Origin: Candidimonas humi
GTDB taxonomy: Bacteria > Pseudomonadota > Gammaproteobacteria > Burkholderiales > Burkholderiaceae_B
Assembly (NCBI RefSeq): GCF_019166065.1
Contig: NZ_JAHTBN010000009.1
Location: 1 to 64,000, forward strand
Direction: 5' to 3'
Length of the DNA stretch: 64,000 bases
Position 1 is the stretch's first letter; the number at the start of each line of letters is the position of its first letter. Below are positions 51,666 through 60,186 of the stretch, piece after piece. A model generated the notes under the pieces. It was not told the DNA's origin. It saw only the letters and a program-made list of their open reading frames with translations, and ran no database searches. The translations under genes and the position numbers were made by a program.

Positions 51666-52826
51666 TCAGAAAGAACGCGGCAGGCCCAGCACGTGCTGGG
51701 CGATGTACGACAATATCAAATTGGTGGAGATCGGCGCCACCTGGTAGAGGCGCGTCTCGCGGAACTTGCGCTCGACATCGTACTCGCAGGCGAAGCCAAA
51801 GCCGCCGTGGAACTGCAGGCAGGCGTTGGCCGCCTCCCAGGACGCATCGGCAGCCAGCATCTTGGCCATATTGGCCTGGGCCCCGCAAGGCTCGTGCGCG
51901 TCGAAGCGCGCGCAGGCATCGAAGCGCATGAGGCTGGCGGCCTCGACATTGACATAGGCGCGCGCGATGGGAAACTGCACCCCCTGGTTCTGGCCTATGG
52001 GCCGGCCGAACACGATGCGCTCGTTGGCATATTTCGTGACGCGGTCCACGAACCAGTGGCCGTCGCCTATGCATTCGGCGGCGATCAGCGTGCGCTCGGC
52101 GTTGAGCCCGTCCAGGATATAGCCGAAGCCCTTGCCCTCTTCGCCGATCAGGTTCTCTTCGGGAATTTCCAGGTTCTCGAAGAACAGCTCGTTGGTCTCG
52201 TGGTTGACCATATTGGGTATGGGCCGCACCGTCAGCCCCTTGCCCACGGCCTCGCGCAGGTCCACCAGGAAGATCGACATGCCCTCGGACTTCTTGCGCA
52301 CCTGGTCCAGCGGCGTGGTGCGCGCCAGCAATATCATCAGGTCCGAATGCTGCACGCGGGAGATCCAGACCTTCTGGCCGTTGACCACGTAGCGGCCGTC
52401 CTTCTTGACGGCGACGGTCTTGATGCGCGTGGTGTCGGTGCCCGTGGTGGGCTCGGTCACGCCCATGGACTGCAGGCGCAGCTCGCCGCAGGCGATGCGC
52501 GGCAGCCACTGGCGCTTCTGCGCCTCGGAACCGTGCCGCAGCAGCGTGCCCATGTTGTACATCTGGCCGTGGCAGGCGCCCGAATTGCCGCCGGCGCGGT
52601 TGATCTCTTCCATGATCACCGAAGCCTCGGTCAGGCCCAGGCCCGAGCCGCCGTATTCCTGCGGAATGAGCGCGGCCAGCCAGCCGGCGCGGGTCAGCGC
52701 ATCGACGAATTCGGCGGGATAGCCGCGCCGCGCATCGACTTCGCGGAAATATTCGTCGGGAAACTCGGCGCACAGGTCGCGCACCGCATCGCGGATGTCC
52801 TGGTATTTTCCGGCAGGATTCGACAT
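51666..52826 (-). CDS. Acyl-CoA dehydrogenase
   Basis: A 386-residue FAD enzyme: N-terminal helical domain with DEYFREVDARRGYPAEFVDALTRAGWLAALIPQEYGGSGLG, middle-domain MGVTEPTTGTDTTRIKT and VNGQKVWISRVQHSD, C-terminal FGRPIGQNQGVQFPIA and LQFHGGFGFACEYDVER. It oxidises an acyl-CoA at C2-C3, passing electrons to ETF. A gene of this family sits in the itaconate locus of Pseudomonas aeruginosa, where its role is not essential to the core pathway. Operon with ict. Confidence 0.9.
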   Translation of the reverse strand: MSNPAGKYQDIRDAVRDLCAEFPDEYFREVDARRGYPAEFVDALTRAGWLAALIPQEYGGSGLGLTEASVIMEEINRAGGNSGACHGQMYNMGTLLRHGSEAQKRQWLPRIACGELRLQSMGVTEPTTGTDTTRIKTVAVKKDGRYVVNGQKVWISRVQHSDLMILLARTTPLDQVRKKSEGMSIFLVDLREAVGKGLTVRPIPNMVNHETNELFFENLEIPEENLIGEEGKGFGYILDGLNAERTLIAAECIGDGHWFVDRVTKYANERIVFGRPIGQNQGVQFPIARAYVNVEAASLMRFDACARFDAHEPCGAQANMAKMLAADASWEAANACLQFHGGFGFACEYDVERKFRETRLYQVAPISTNLILSYIAQHVLGLPRSF

Positions 52827-52922
52827 TCGGGGTCCTTGTTATATCTAAACCAAAAACGCATGGGGCTTGTGGGCATCGTGGCGGGCACGACCCGCGGGCG
52901 GGCTGGCCGCAGGCAAGCCGAT

Positions 52923-52962
52923 CCATCAGCCCATCAGCCCATCAGCCCATCAGCCCATCAGC
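52923..52962. repeat. Octanucleotide tandem repeat, 5 x CCATCAGC
   Basis: Five perfect 8-bp units in the control region upstream of the acyl-CoA dehydrogenase-ict operon, between its start (52826) and a LysR-type dyad (53007). It could vary spacing between regulator site and promoter by slippage. Confidence 0.93.
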
Positions 52963-53006
52963 CCGATAGATTGATCGATTCCCGCCCCTGGCGCAATTCC
53001 GATTTC

Positions 53007-53022
53007 TTTAAGCGCGGCTTAG
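53007..53022 (-). promoter_or_regulatory. Candidate operator upstream of the ict operon
   Basis: TTTAAG-CGCGG-CTTAGC, nearly the same as the perfect dyad TTTAAG-CCGCA-CTTAAA at 53974-53990. Both flank the LysR gene, this one lying upstream of the acyl-CoA dehydrogenase-ict operon. Confidence 0.55.
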
Positions 53023-53029
53023 CCTTCGC

Positions 53030-53950
53030 TTAGGGTAGGCCCTGGGCCGGCGATTCGGCGGCCGCGTCCTGCAGCAGCTGGGTCACGAGTTCCTGGGCGA
53101 AGGCCGGCAGCCTGTCCACCGATTGCACGCAGATGTGCAGCCGGCGCAAGGCCCAGGCGTCGGTCAGGGGAATCAACTTCAAGGGCATGACCTGCTCGTA
53201 GCGGCGCGCCGCCGATTCGGGCACCACGCCTATCCCCACCTGCGCGGCGATCAAGCGGCAGGACGTCTCGAAATTGCCGACCTCCACCCGTACCCTGAGC
53301 AGGCGCCCACTGTCCTCGGCCGCCTTGAGCAGAAAAGAATGGATGGCGCTGGACTCGAACAGGCACACATGGTCGTAGTCCAGGGTGTCGGCGAAGGCAT
53401 GCGTCTTTGCGCTGGCCAGCGGGTGCGCCGCATGAGTCACCAGTATCAGCCGATCGCTGCGGTAGGGCAGGAATTCCAGGCTCGCACCGCTGTCCTGCGC
53501 CGTGATGCCTATGTCGGCCGCGCCTTCGGCCACCGCCTTCACCACCTGGTAGCTGAGGCGTTCGCGCAGCTCTATGTTGACGTCGGGATGGTCGACCAGA
53601 TAACGCTCCAGCGCCGCGGGTACGAATTCGTTCATGGCCGTGGTATTGGCGCAGATGCGCACCACGCCCTTGACCCCCGCAGCATATTCCTGCAGGTCGC
53701 CGCGCAGGTGCTCGAGCTGGCGCAACACGATGCGTGCATGCCGCACGAATGCCTCGCCCGAAGGCGTCAGGGTCACGCCCTGGCTGCTGCGGTACAAAAG
53801 CGCCGTGCCCAGGGCGCTCTCGAGGTTCTTGACGCGATTGCTGGCGGCGGGCAAGGACAGAAAGCTGTATTCGGCCCCTTTGGTCAGGCTCATGGCGCTG
53901 GCCACATTGACCATGAGCTGCATATCGGTCAGATCGAAACGCATCGGCAT
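53030..53950 (-). CDS. LysR-family regulator of the itaconate-type cluster (RipR-like)
   Basis: A 306-residue regulator; start ATG 53950, or 53944 (MRFDLTDMQL). HTH about 5-65 (MSLTKGAEYSFLSLPAASNRVKNLESALGTALLYRSSQGVTLTPSGEAF), effector domain about 90-295. It lies between the ict operon and a divergent MmgE/PrpD gene. In Pseudomonas and Yersinia a LysR protein (RipR) controls the itaconate genes from the same kind of position. Its likely sites are the TTTAAG-N5-CTTAAA dyads on both sides. Confidence 0.85.
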   Translation of the reverse strand: MPMRFDLTDMQLMVNVASAMSLTKGAEYSFLSLPAASNRVKNLESALGTALLYRSSQGVTLTPSGEAFVRHARIVLRQLEHLRGDLQEYAAGVKGVVRICANTTAMNEFVPAALERYLVDHPDVNIELRERLSYQVVKAVAEGAADIGITAQDSGASLEFLPYRSDRLILVTHAAHPLASAKTHAFADTLDYDHVCLFESSAIHSFLLKAAEDSGRLLRVRVEVGNFETSCRLIAAQVGIGVVPESAARRYEQVMPLKLIPLTDAWALRRLHICVQSVDRLPAFAQELVTQLLQDAAAESPAQGLP

Positions 53951-53973
53951 CCGCGCCCGCCTCCTTCGGAAAA

Positions 53974-53990
53974 TTTAAGCCGCACTTAAA
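53974..53990. promoter_or_regulatory. Perfect dyad TTTAAG-CCGCA-CTTAAA, candidate LysR operator
   Basis: A 17-bp inverted repeat located 24 bp upstream of the lysR start, in the region shared with the divergent MmgE/PrpD gene. It has a T-N15-A layout that contains the LysR T-N11-A rule. A relative is at 53007-53022. Confidence 0.65.
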
Positions 53991-54127
53991 CAATGCGCAA
54001 TTGGCAAACCGGCGACTTGCGTGCATAGTCACCCGACGACCCTGTGTCCTGAGTTGAGGACATTAACACTAGCGGGCGCCGCGCGAAACCGGCGCCCATC
54101 CTGGAAACTTTTTCCTCCCCCACGCCC

Positions 54128-55477
54128 ATGACACATCCCAGCGCCGAACTGGCCCGTTACGTCTCCGAGCTCGACATCGAGTCCATACCGCAACCGGTGC
54201 TGCGCCGCGCCGAAGAGCTGCTGCTCGACACCCTGGCATCCATCCTGGCGGGGTCGCACGGCCGCCCCGTGCTGAGTATTGCCGCGTACGCCCGCGCCAT
54301 GGGCCCCGCCGAAGGGCCGGCCCAGGACATGGCGGCGCGGCGCGGCACCAGTCCCGTGTTCGCCGCCATGGTCAACGCCGCCGCGACCCATATGGTGGAA
54401 CAGGACGACGTGCACAACGGCTCGGTATTCCATCCGGCAGCCGTGGTGTTCCCTCCGGCCATCGCCACGGCGCAGGCGCTGGGGCGCAGCGGCCGCGACC
54501 TGCTGGCCGCCACGGTCGCGGGCTACGAAGCAGGCATCCGCATAGGCGAATTCCTCGGCCGCACGCATTACACCATTTTCCACACCACGGGCACAGCAGG
54601 CACGCTGGCCGCCGCCGTCGCCACCGGGCGCCTGCTGGGCCTGGACCCTGCGCAGATGCTGCACGCCCTGGGCTCGGCCGGCACCCAGGCCGCGGGCCTG
54701 TGGGAATTCCTGCGCGACGGCGCCGATTCCAAGCAACTGCATACCGCCAAGGCTGCCGCCGACGGCATGATGGCTGCCTGGCTGGCGCGCGACGGCTTCA
54801 CCGGCGCCTCCCGCATCCTGGAAGGCCCGCAAGGCATGGCCGCGGGCATGTCGCGCGACGCCGACCCCGCGCGGCTGACCGACGGCCTGGGCACGCGCTG
54901 GGCGCTGCTGGAAACCTCTTTCAAGTACCACGCCTCGTGCCGCCACACCCATCCGGCGGCCGACGCGCTGCTGGCGCTGGTGACCGAACACGACCTGCAT
55001 ATCGAGGACATCGGAGACGTGGTCGCGCATGTGCACCAGGGCGCCATCGACGTGCTCGGCCCGGTGGTCGACCCGGTCAGCGTCCACCAGTCCAAATTCT
55101 GCATGGGTGTGGTGCTGGGCCTGATCGCCCGGCATCGCCGCGCCGGCCTGCCGGAATTCGACGAGGCGCTGTCCGACCCCGCCATCGCCGATTTCCGCCA
55201 GCGCGTAAGCATGCGGCTGGATCCCGAAATCGACGCCGCCTATCCCCGGCGCTGGATCGGGAAAGTCACCGTGCGCACCCGCGACGGCCGCAGCCTGGAA
55301 TCGCGCGTGGACACCCCCAAAGGCGACCCGGACAACACATTGAGCCGCGCCGAAATCGAGGACAAGGCCTTGCGCCTGGGCTGCTACCAGGGCGCGGCCA
55401 CGCAAGAGGAAGTCGCAAGGCTCATCGCCCAGGTATGGGGACTGGCCGACTGCGAGCGGGTGGGATGGTTCCTGTAG
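54128..55477 (+). CDS. MmgE/PrpD-family protein (cis-aconitate decarboxylase superfamily)
   Basis: A 449-residue protein. Motifs: LLLDTLASILAGSHGRPV, THMVEQDDVHNGSVFHPAAVVFP, AGYEAGIRIGEFLGRTHY, GTAGTLAAAVATGRLLGLD, FKYHASCRHTHPAADALL. Cis-aconitate decarboxylases belong to this superfamily, and a member sits in the Pseudomonas itaconate locus. It could isomerise or decarboxylate a C5/C6 acid feeding that pathway; this is inference. Divergent from the LysR gene; 24 bp separate its stop from that of the convergent lyase gene. Confidence 0.83.
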   Translation: MTHPSAELARYVSELDIESIPQPVLRRAEELLLDTLASILAGSHGRPVLSIAAYARAMGPAEGPAQDMAARRGTSPVFAAMVNAAATHMVEQDDVHNGSVFHPAAVVFPPAIATAQALGRSGRDLLAATVAGYEAGIRIGEFLGRTHYTIFHTTGTAGTLAAAVATGRLLGLDPAQMLHALGSAGTQAAGLWEFLRDGADSKQLHTAKAAADGMMAAWLARDGFTGASRILEGPQGMAAGMSRDADPARLTDGLGTRWALLETSFKYHASCRHTHPAADALLALVTEHDLHIEDIGDVVAHVHQGAIDVLGPVVDPVSVHQSKFCMGVVLGLIARHRRAGLPEFDEALSDPAIADFRQRVSMRLDPEIDAAYPRRWIGKVTVRTRDGRSLESRVDTPKGDPDNTLSRAEIEDKALRLGCYQGAATQEEVARLIAQVWGLADCERVGWFL

Positions 55478-55501
55478 CGCAGTGACCCGGGGCGGGCGGT
55501 T

Positions 55502-56326
55502 TCAGCCCGCCCGCTCGAGTATTTTCCGGGCCCGGATGATCACCGGCGCATCGACCATCTTGCCGTCGAGCTTGAAGGCCGAAGAACCGCTGGCCTCGGC
55601 CTGCGCCACCACGCGCCGGGCCCAGTCCAGCTCTTGCGGCGCAGGGGCATAGGCTTCGTGCACCACCGCGACCTGCGCCGGGTGTATGCACAGCATGCCT
55701 TCGAAGCCCATGTCGCAGGCCCGGCGCGCCGCGGCGGCCAGCCCCCGGGTATTGGAAAAATCCGGATAGACCGTGTCGAGCGGGGCGCTCAGGCCGTGCA
55801 GGCGGCTCAATATCAGCACGCGCACGCGCAAATGATCCAGCACCACGGCAGCGGCCTCGGTATCGGTCGCCACGCCCAGGTCCAGCAACAAGTCGAGCGC
55901 GCCGAAGCTCAGACGCTGGACGCCCGGCATGGCCGCGAGTTCGTCCAGCACATGCACGCCGCGTGCACTTTCCACCACCGGGAACAGCGGCTTGCCCGCT
56001 GCTGCCGCGAGCCTCACCTGCTCCGCGGACTCGGCCTTGGGCAGTATGACGGTCGTGACATTGGGCAGGTCCCGGCAGGCGGCGATGTCGTCGGCGAACC
56101 ATGACGTGGAGGCATCGTTGACACGCACCATGAATGACGCCTCGGGGTGCTCGCGGGCATAGCGCTGCATATTGCCGCGCGCCTCGTCCTTCAGATGGCG
56201 CTCGACGGCATCCTCCAGATCCACGATGACCGCGTCGGCCCCGCTGGCCAGGGCCTTGGCGAAGCGCTCGGGGCGCGTGCCGGGAACGAAAAGCGCCGTA
56301 CGCAGGCGCGTGGCGGTATTGCTCAT
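55502..56326 (-). CDS. ccl: Citramalyl-CoA lyase-like CitE-family enzyme
   Basis: A 274-residue TIM-barrel lyase: TALFVPGTRPERFAKALASGADAVIVDLEDAVE, VRVNDASTSWF, LFPVVESARGVHVLDELAAM (metal-ligand Glu), SFGALDLLLDLG, MLCIHPAQVAVVHEAYAP. In the itaconate pathway Ccl splits (S)-citramalyl-CoA into acetyl-CoA and pyruvate, and gene content around it fits. The paralogue at 42244 is clearly different. ATG 56326; it follows the hydratase by 138 bp on the same strand. Confidence 0.75.
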   Translation of the reverse strand: MSNTATRLRTALFVPGTRPERFAKALASGADAVIVDLEDAVERHLKDEARGNMQRYAREHPEASFMVRVNDASTSWFADDIAACRDLPNVTTVILPKAESAEQVRLAAAAGKPLFPVVESARGVHVLDELAAMPGVQRLSFGALDLLLDLGVATDTEAAAVVLDHLRVRVLILSRLHGLSAPLDTVYPDFSNTRGLAAAARRACDMGFEGMLCIHPAQVAVVHEAYAPAPQELDWARRVVAQAEASGSSAFKLDGKMVDAPVIIRARKILERAG

Positions 56327-56464
56327 AGCTGTACTGTCCCTGTTGTGTATGGATTATTCATGCGCCGGCCATGCTGATGGCGGGCTTGCCGATGCCCATG
56401 CCGGCCGACCCGGCGCGGGCGGCCTGCGTGCCGGCCATTGCGGCACAAGCCATTTGCGCGCCGC

Positions 56465-57307
56465 TCATCGCGGCGCCCCATATTCGACATGCGCCTGGTG
56501 GGCCAGCATGCCGTCCTGCTCGGCCCACAGCGAGGCCGCGCCGTCGCCGTCGAGCCGGCCGGCCACCTGGAAGGGGCGCGGCGCGATCAGCGGGCGCAGG
56601 CCGCGATACGAAAATGCGCTCATGGGCCGCTGCGGGTTGGCACGCGCATAGGCACGCGCCATCAAGGTGGCGATCAGCGGCCCGTGCACCACCAGGCCCG
56701 GATAGCCTTCGGCCTGCCGGACGTACGGGTCGTCGTAATGAATGCGGTGGCCGTTGAATGTGACGGCCGAATAGCGGAACAACATCACTGTACTGGGCGT
56801 GATGGTTTCCAACCAGCCGTGCTCCGGCGCCGCCTGCGAGCCCTGGAGCTTCGGCGGTGAAGGTTCCCGGTAGACGACATCCTGCTCTTCGTCCACGCAC
56901 AGCCGGCCGCCCTGCAGGTATTCGTGCCGCACGGTGACAAACAGCAGCCTGCCGGTGCGCCCTTCTTTCTCGACCACCTCGGCGATCGTCGACCTGCGCT
57001 CGGCCGGCTCGCCGACGCGCAGCGGCTGCGGGAATTTCACGCGGCCGCCGGCCCACATGCGGTTGCGATTGGCAGCCGGCGGCATGAAGCCGCCGCGCCG
57101 GGCATGTCCGTCCTCGCCCAGCATGTCGTAAGGCAGCGCTGCGACGAAGAACGCCCAGTGCCACAAGGGCGGCAGGGCCTCGCCGGGGGCCGGCGCCGTC
57201 TCTCCCAGGGCCAGGGCGACGCGCTGGGCGTGTCCGGCATCGAGGTTGTCGGGGCAAGTTTCGCTGCGGCCCTTCCAGGCCATGGGATCTAGGTCTGTCA
57301 TATGCAA
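56465..57307 (-). CDS. ich: Itaconyl-/mesaconyl-C4-CoA hydratase-like protein (HTD2/FAS1-dehydratase-like)
   Basis: A 280-residue double-hotdog protein: PGEALPPLWHWAFFVAALPYDMLGEDGHARRGGFMPP, RMWAGGRVKFPQPLRVGEPAERRSTIAEVVEKEGRTG, and a C-terminal hydratase half with FRYSAVTFNGHRIHYDDPYV, where the His-Tyr-Asp cluster is the catalytic region. Ich hydrates itaconyl-CoA to citramalyl-CoA; related Meh acts on mesaconyl-C4-CoA. Start ATG 57307 (or 57301). Upstream of ccl on the same strand. Confidence 0.76.
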   Translation of the reverse strand: MHMTDLDPMAWKGRSETCPDNLDAGHAQRVALALGETAPAPGEALPPLWHWAFFVAALPYDMLGEDGHARRGGFMPPAANRNRMWAGGRVKFPQPLRVGEPAERRSTIAEVVEKEGRTGRLLFVTVRHEYLQGGRLCVDEEQDVVYREPSPPKLQGSQAAPEHGWLETITPSTVMLFRYSAVTFNGHRIHYDDPYVRQAEGYPGLVVHGPLIATLMARAYARANPQRPMSAFSYRGLRPLIAPRPFQVAGRLDGDGAASLWAEQDGMLAHQAHVEYGAPR

Positions 57308-57382
57308 TGCGCGGGCAAGACCGCCAAATGAAAATCACCACACAATGCCCGCGGCAAAGGCGGCTGGCAATTCATATTTTTG

Positions 57383-57395
57383 CAAGGCCGCCTTG
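57383..57395. promoter_or_regulatory. Weak dyad CAAG-GCCGC-CTTG upstream of ich
   Basis: Shares the AAG-N5-CTT core with the two better dyads at 53007 and 53974 and lies 76 bp before the ich start. The similarity is short; treat it as a possible third site only. Confidence 0.3.
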
Positions 57396-57539
57396 GCTGG
57401 CGGCAAACCCGGACGGACGGCGCGCACCCATCGCCCGATCCGCCGGGCCGATTGCGGCGCCCCGCCCCGGCGCCATCTCGCCCGCGGGCCGGCCGCCGCA
57501 TGCCGCTCCAGCCGCCGGGCGATCACGGCGCACGGGTCG

Positions 57540-59063
57540 TCAGACCGGCACCAGCGAGATGGTGGCGATTCTTTCCTTCCATTCACGCGGACCGGTCTGG
57601 TGCACGGACGTGCCGCGCGCGTCGACCGCCACCGTCACGGGCATGTCCTTGACGTCGAACTCGTAGATGGCTTCCATGCCCAGATCGGCGAAGCCCACGA
57701 CCTTGGCGCCGCGGATGGCCTTGGACACCAGGTAGGCAGAGCCGCCCACAGCCATCAGGTAGGCCGACTGGTGATTGCGTATCGACTCGATCGCCACCGG
57801 ACCGCGCTCGGCCTTGCCTATCATGGCGATCAGGCCAGTGCTCGACAGCATCATGTCGGTGAACTTGTCCATGCGGGTGGACGTGGTGGGGCCGGCAGGG
57901 CCCACCACTTCGTCGCGCACCGGATCGACCGGGCCTACGTAATAGATGACGCGATTGCGGAAATCGACGGGCAGCGGTTCGCCGCGCTCCAGCATTTCCT
58001 GGATGCGCTTGTGCGCCGCGTCGCGGCCAGTGAGCATCTTGCCCGACAGCAGCAGCGTCTGGCCGGGCTTCCAGCTCGCGACCTGCTCTTTGGTGAGGGT
58101 GTTCAGGTCGACCTGCAGCGACTTGTTGTAGTCGGGGGCCCAGTGCACATCGGGCCAGTCGGACAGCTGCGGCGGCGTGAGCGCGGCCGGGCCGGAGCCG
58201 TCCAGCTCGAAATGCACGTGGCGCGTGGCCGCGCAGTTCGGAATCATGGCCACGGGCTTGGAGGCGGCATGTGTCGGGAAGGTCTTGATCTTGACGTCCA
58301 GCACCGTGGTCAGGCCGCCCAGCCCCTGCGCGCCTATGCCCAGGGCGTTGACCTTCTCGTAGAGCGCGATGCGCAGCTCTTCCAGCTTGTTCTGGGGGCC
58401 GCGCTGCAGCAGCTCGTACATGTCGATGTCGTCCATCAGCGACTGCTTGGCCATCAGCATGGCCTTCTCGGCAGTGCCGCCGACCCCGATGCCCAGCATG
58501 CCGGGCGGGCACCAGCCCGCGCCCATTTGCGGCACGGTCTTGAGCACCCAGTCGATCAGGGAATCGCTGGGGTTGAGCATCGCGAACTTGGACTTGTTTT
58601 CCGAACCGCCGCCCTTGGCGGCCACCTGCACGTCGACCCGGTCGCCGGCGACCAGCTCGACGCTGACGATACAGGGCGTGTTGTCGCGCGTATTGCGGCG
58701 CTCGAACAGCGGGTCGTCCAGGATGGAGGCGCGCAGCGGGTTGTCGGGGTTGGTATAGCCCTGGCGCACGCCCTCGTCGCACAGTTCCTGCAGGCTGCGC
58801 TGCGTGTCGAAGCGCACATTCATGCCGACCTTGAGGAAGACGTTGACTACGCCGGTATCCTGGCAGATGGGCCGGTGCCCCTCGGCGCACATGCGCGAGT
58901 TGGTCAGGATCTGGGCGATAGCGTCCTTGGCCGCCGGGCTCTGCTCGCGCTCGTAGGCGCGCGCCAGATGGCGGATGTAGTCGGCGGGGTGATAAAAGCT
59001 GATGAACTGCACCGCGTCCGCAATGGACTGGATCAGGTCGTTTTCTCGGATTATGGTAGTCAT
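57540..59063 (-). CDS. fumA: Fumarate hydratase, class I (iron-sulfur)
   Basis: A 507-residue homodimer-type [4Fe-4S] fumarase interconverting fumarate and malate. The probable cluster cysteines are in HRPICQDTGVVN, GAGWCPPGMLG and MIPNCAATRHVHF. The C-terminal beta-subunit part carries VIYYVGPVDPVRDEVVGPAGPTTSTRMDKF. Class I tartrate dehydratases are two-subunit relatives; here both parts are fused, as in FumA/B. ATG 59063 (MTTIIRENDLIQS). The 232-bp gap to ich holds no other gene. Confidence 0.92.
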   Translation of the reverse strand: MTTIIRENDLIQSIADAVQFISFYHPADYIRHLARAYEREQSPAAKDAIAQILTNSRMCAEGHRPICQDTGVVNVFLKVGMNVRFDTQRSLQELCDEGVRQGYTNPDNPLRASILDDPLFERRNTRDNTPCIVSVELVAGDRVDVQVAAKGGGSENKSKFAMLNPSDSLIDWVLKTVPQMGAGWCPPGMLGIGVGGTAEKAMLMAKQSLMDDIDMYELLQRGPQNKLEELRIALYEKVNALGIGAQGLGGLTTVLDVKIKTFPTHAASKPVAMIPNCAATRHVHFELDGSGPAALTPPQLSDWPDVHWAPDYNKSLQVDLNTLTKEQVASWKPGQTLLLSGKMLTGRDAAHKRIQEMLERGEPLPVDFRNRVIYYVGPVDPVRDEVVGPAGPTTSTRMDKFTDMMLSSTGLIAMIGKAERGPVAIESIRNHQSAYLMAVGGSAYLVSKAIRGAKVVGFADLGMEAIYEFDVKDMPVTVAVDARGTSVHQTGPREWKERIATISLVPV

Positions 59064-59183
59064 GAAGAAAAAGGCTGGAACGAAGTAAGACTGATGGGCT
59101 GCCGCGGCCGGTCTGGAACGGGCCGCGGCTCGTGGACTATGCGCGGCCCCGCGGGGCCGGCCGCTGGGGTTGCCGCCGGCCGG

Positions 59184-59951
59184 CTATTTGCCCTGCCAGA
59201 CGGGCTTGCGTTTTTCGGCGAACGCCAGGGCGCCTTCCTTGGCATCGGCCGAGGCAAAGATATGGGCCACGCGCGGGCGCTGCAGGTCGAACATGTCGGC
59301 CTGGCGCCAATCCTTGGACTCGGTGACGACGCGCTTGGCGGTGCGCACCGCCAGCGGGCCGTTCTCGACGATGACGCGCGCCAGGGCCAGCGCCCCTTCC
59401 AGCGCCTGGCCGGGCTCGACCAGGCGGTTCACCAGGCCGTGGTCGTAGGCGCGCTGCGCCGGCAGCATCTCGCCGGTGAGTATGACTTCCATGGCGATGT
59501 GATGGGGGATGCGCTGCGGCAGGCGCAGCATGCCGCCCGCGCCGGCCACCAGCCCGCGCTTGACTTCGGGCAGGCCGAAATTGGCGTTATTGGCCGCCAC
59601 GATCAGGTCGCTGGCCAGGGCCATTTCGCAGCCGCCCGCCAGGGCATAGCCTTCCACCGCGGCGATCAGCGGCTTGGACGGCGGACGCTCGCACAGGCCG
59701 GCGAAGCCGCGCCCTTCTATCAGCGGGCGCTGGCCCGTGGCGGCGAACGCCTTGAGATCCATGCCGGCCGAGAAGGTGTTGCCGGCGCCGGTGAGTATGC
59801 CCAGGACGATGCCGGGATCCTGGTCGAGCCGGTCCAGGGCGGCGGCGAGCTCGACGGCGGTCTCGTAATTGATGGCATTGCGGGCCTCGGGGCGATTGAC
59901 GGTGATAACCAGCACCCGGTCCTCGGCCTGCACCTTGACCAAATCAGACAT
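59184..59951 (-). CDS. Enoyl-CoA hydratase/isomerase (crotonase family)
   Basis: A 255-residue crotonase: LVITVNRPEARNAINYET, the oxyanion-hole segments GAGNTFSAGMDLKAF and GYALAGGCEMALASDLIVA, NFGLPEVKRGLVAGAGG with the catalytic Glu, and a C-terminal LAFAEKRKPVWQGK. It is like crotonobetainyl-CoA hydratase and general fatty-acid hydratases; substrate not assignable. ATG 59951 follows GGGGGAG. It lies upstream of fumA on the same strand with a 120-bp gap. Confidence 0.9.
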   Translation of the reverse strand: MSDLVKVQAEDRVLVITVNRPEARNAINYETAVELAAALDRLDQDPGIVLGILTGAGNTFSAGMDLKAFAATGQRPLIEGRGFAGLCERPPSKPLIAAVEGYALAGGCEMALASDLIVAANNANFGLPEVKRGLVAGAGGMLRLPQRIPHHIAMEVILTGEMLPAQRAYDHGLVNRLVEPGQALEGALALARVIVENGPLAVRTAKRVVTESKDWRQADMFDLQRPRVAHIFASADAKEGALAFAEKRKPVWQGK

Positions 59952-60186
59952 GTACTTCTCCCCCAAAAATACAGGCGCGGATACGCGCAAACATTGAATT
60001 TATCGACAGCCGCTATCATACGACCAATCACCGCCGCCCCGGATCCGCGCGGCCGCGGCCCGCGCCGGCTCCGGCGGGCGCATCCGGCGCGGGGCTATCG
60101 CCGCAGGCTTCCCCTGGCGCGGAACCAGTTAAAATCATGGGATTTTGCAGCCAACTTTCGCGGCCTCGCCGGCGGCTTTCCGACTC

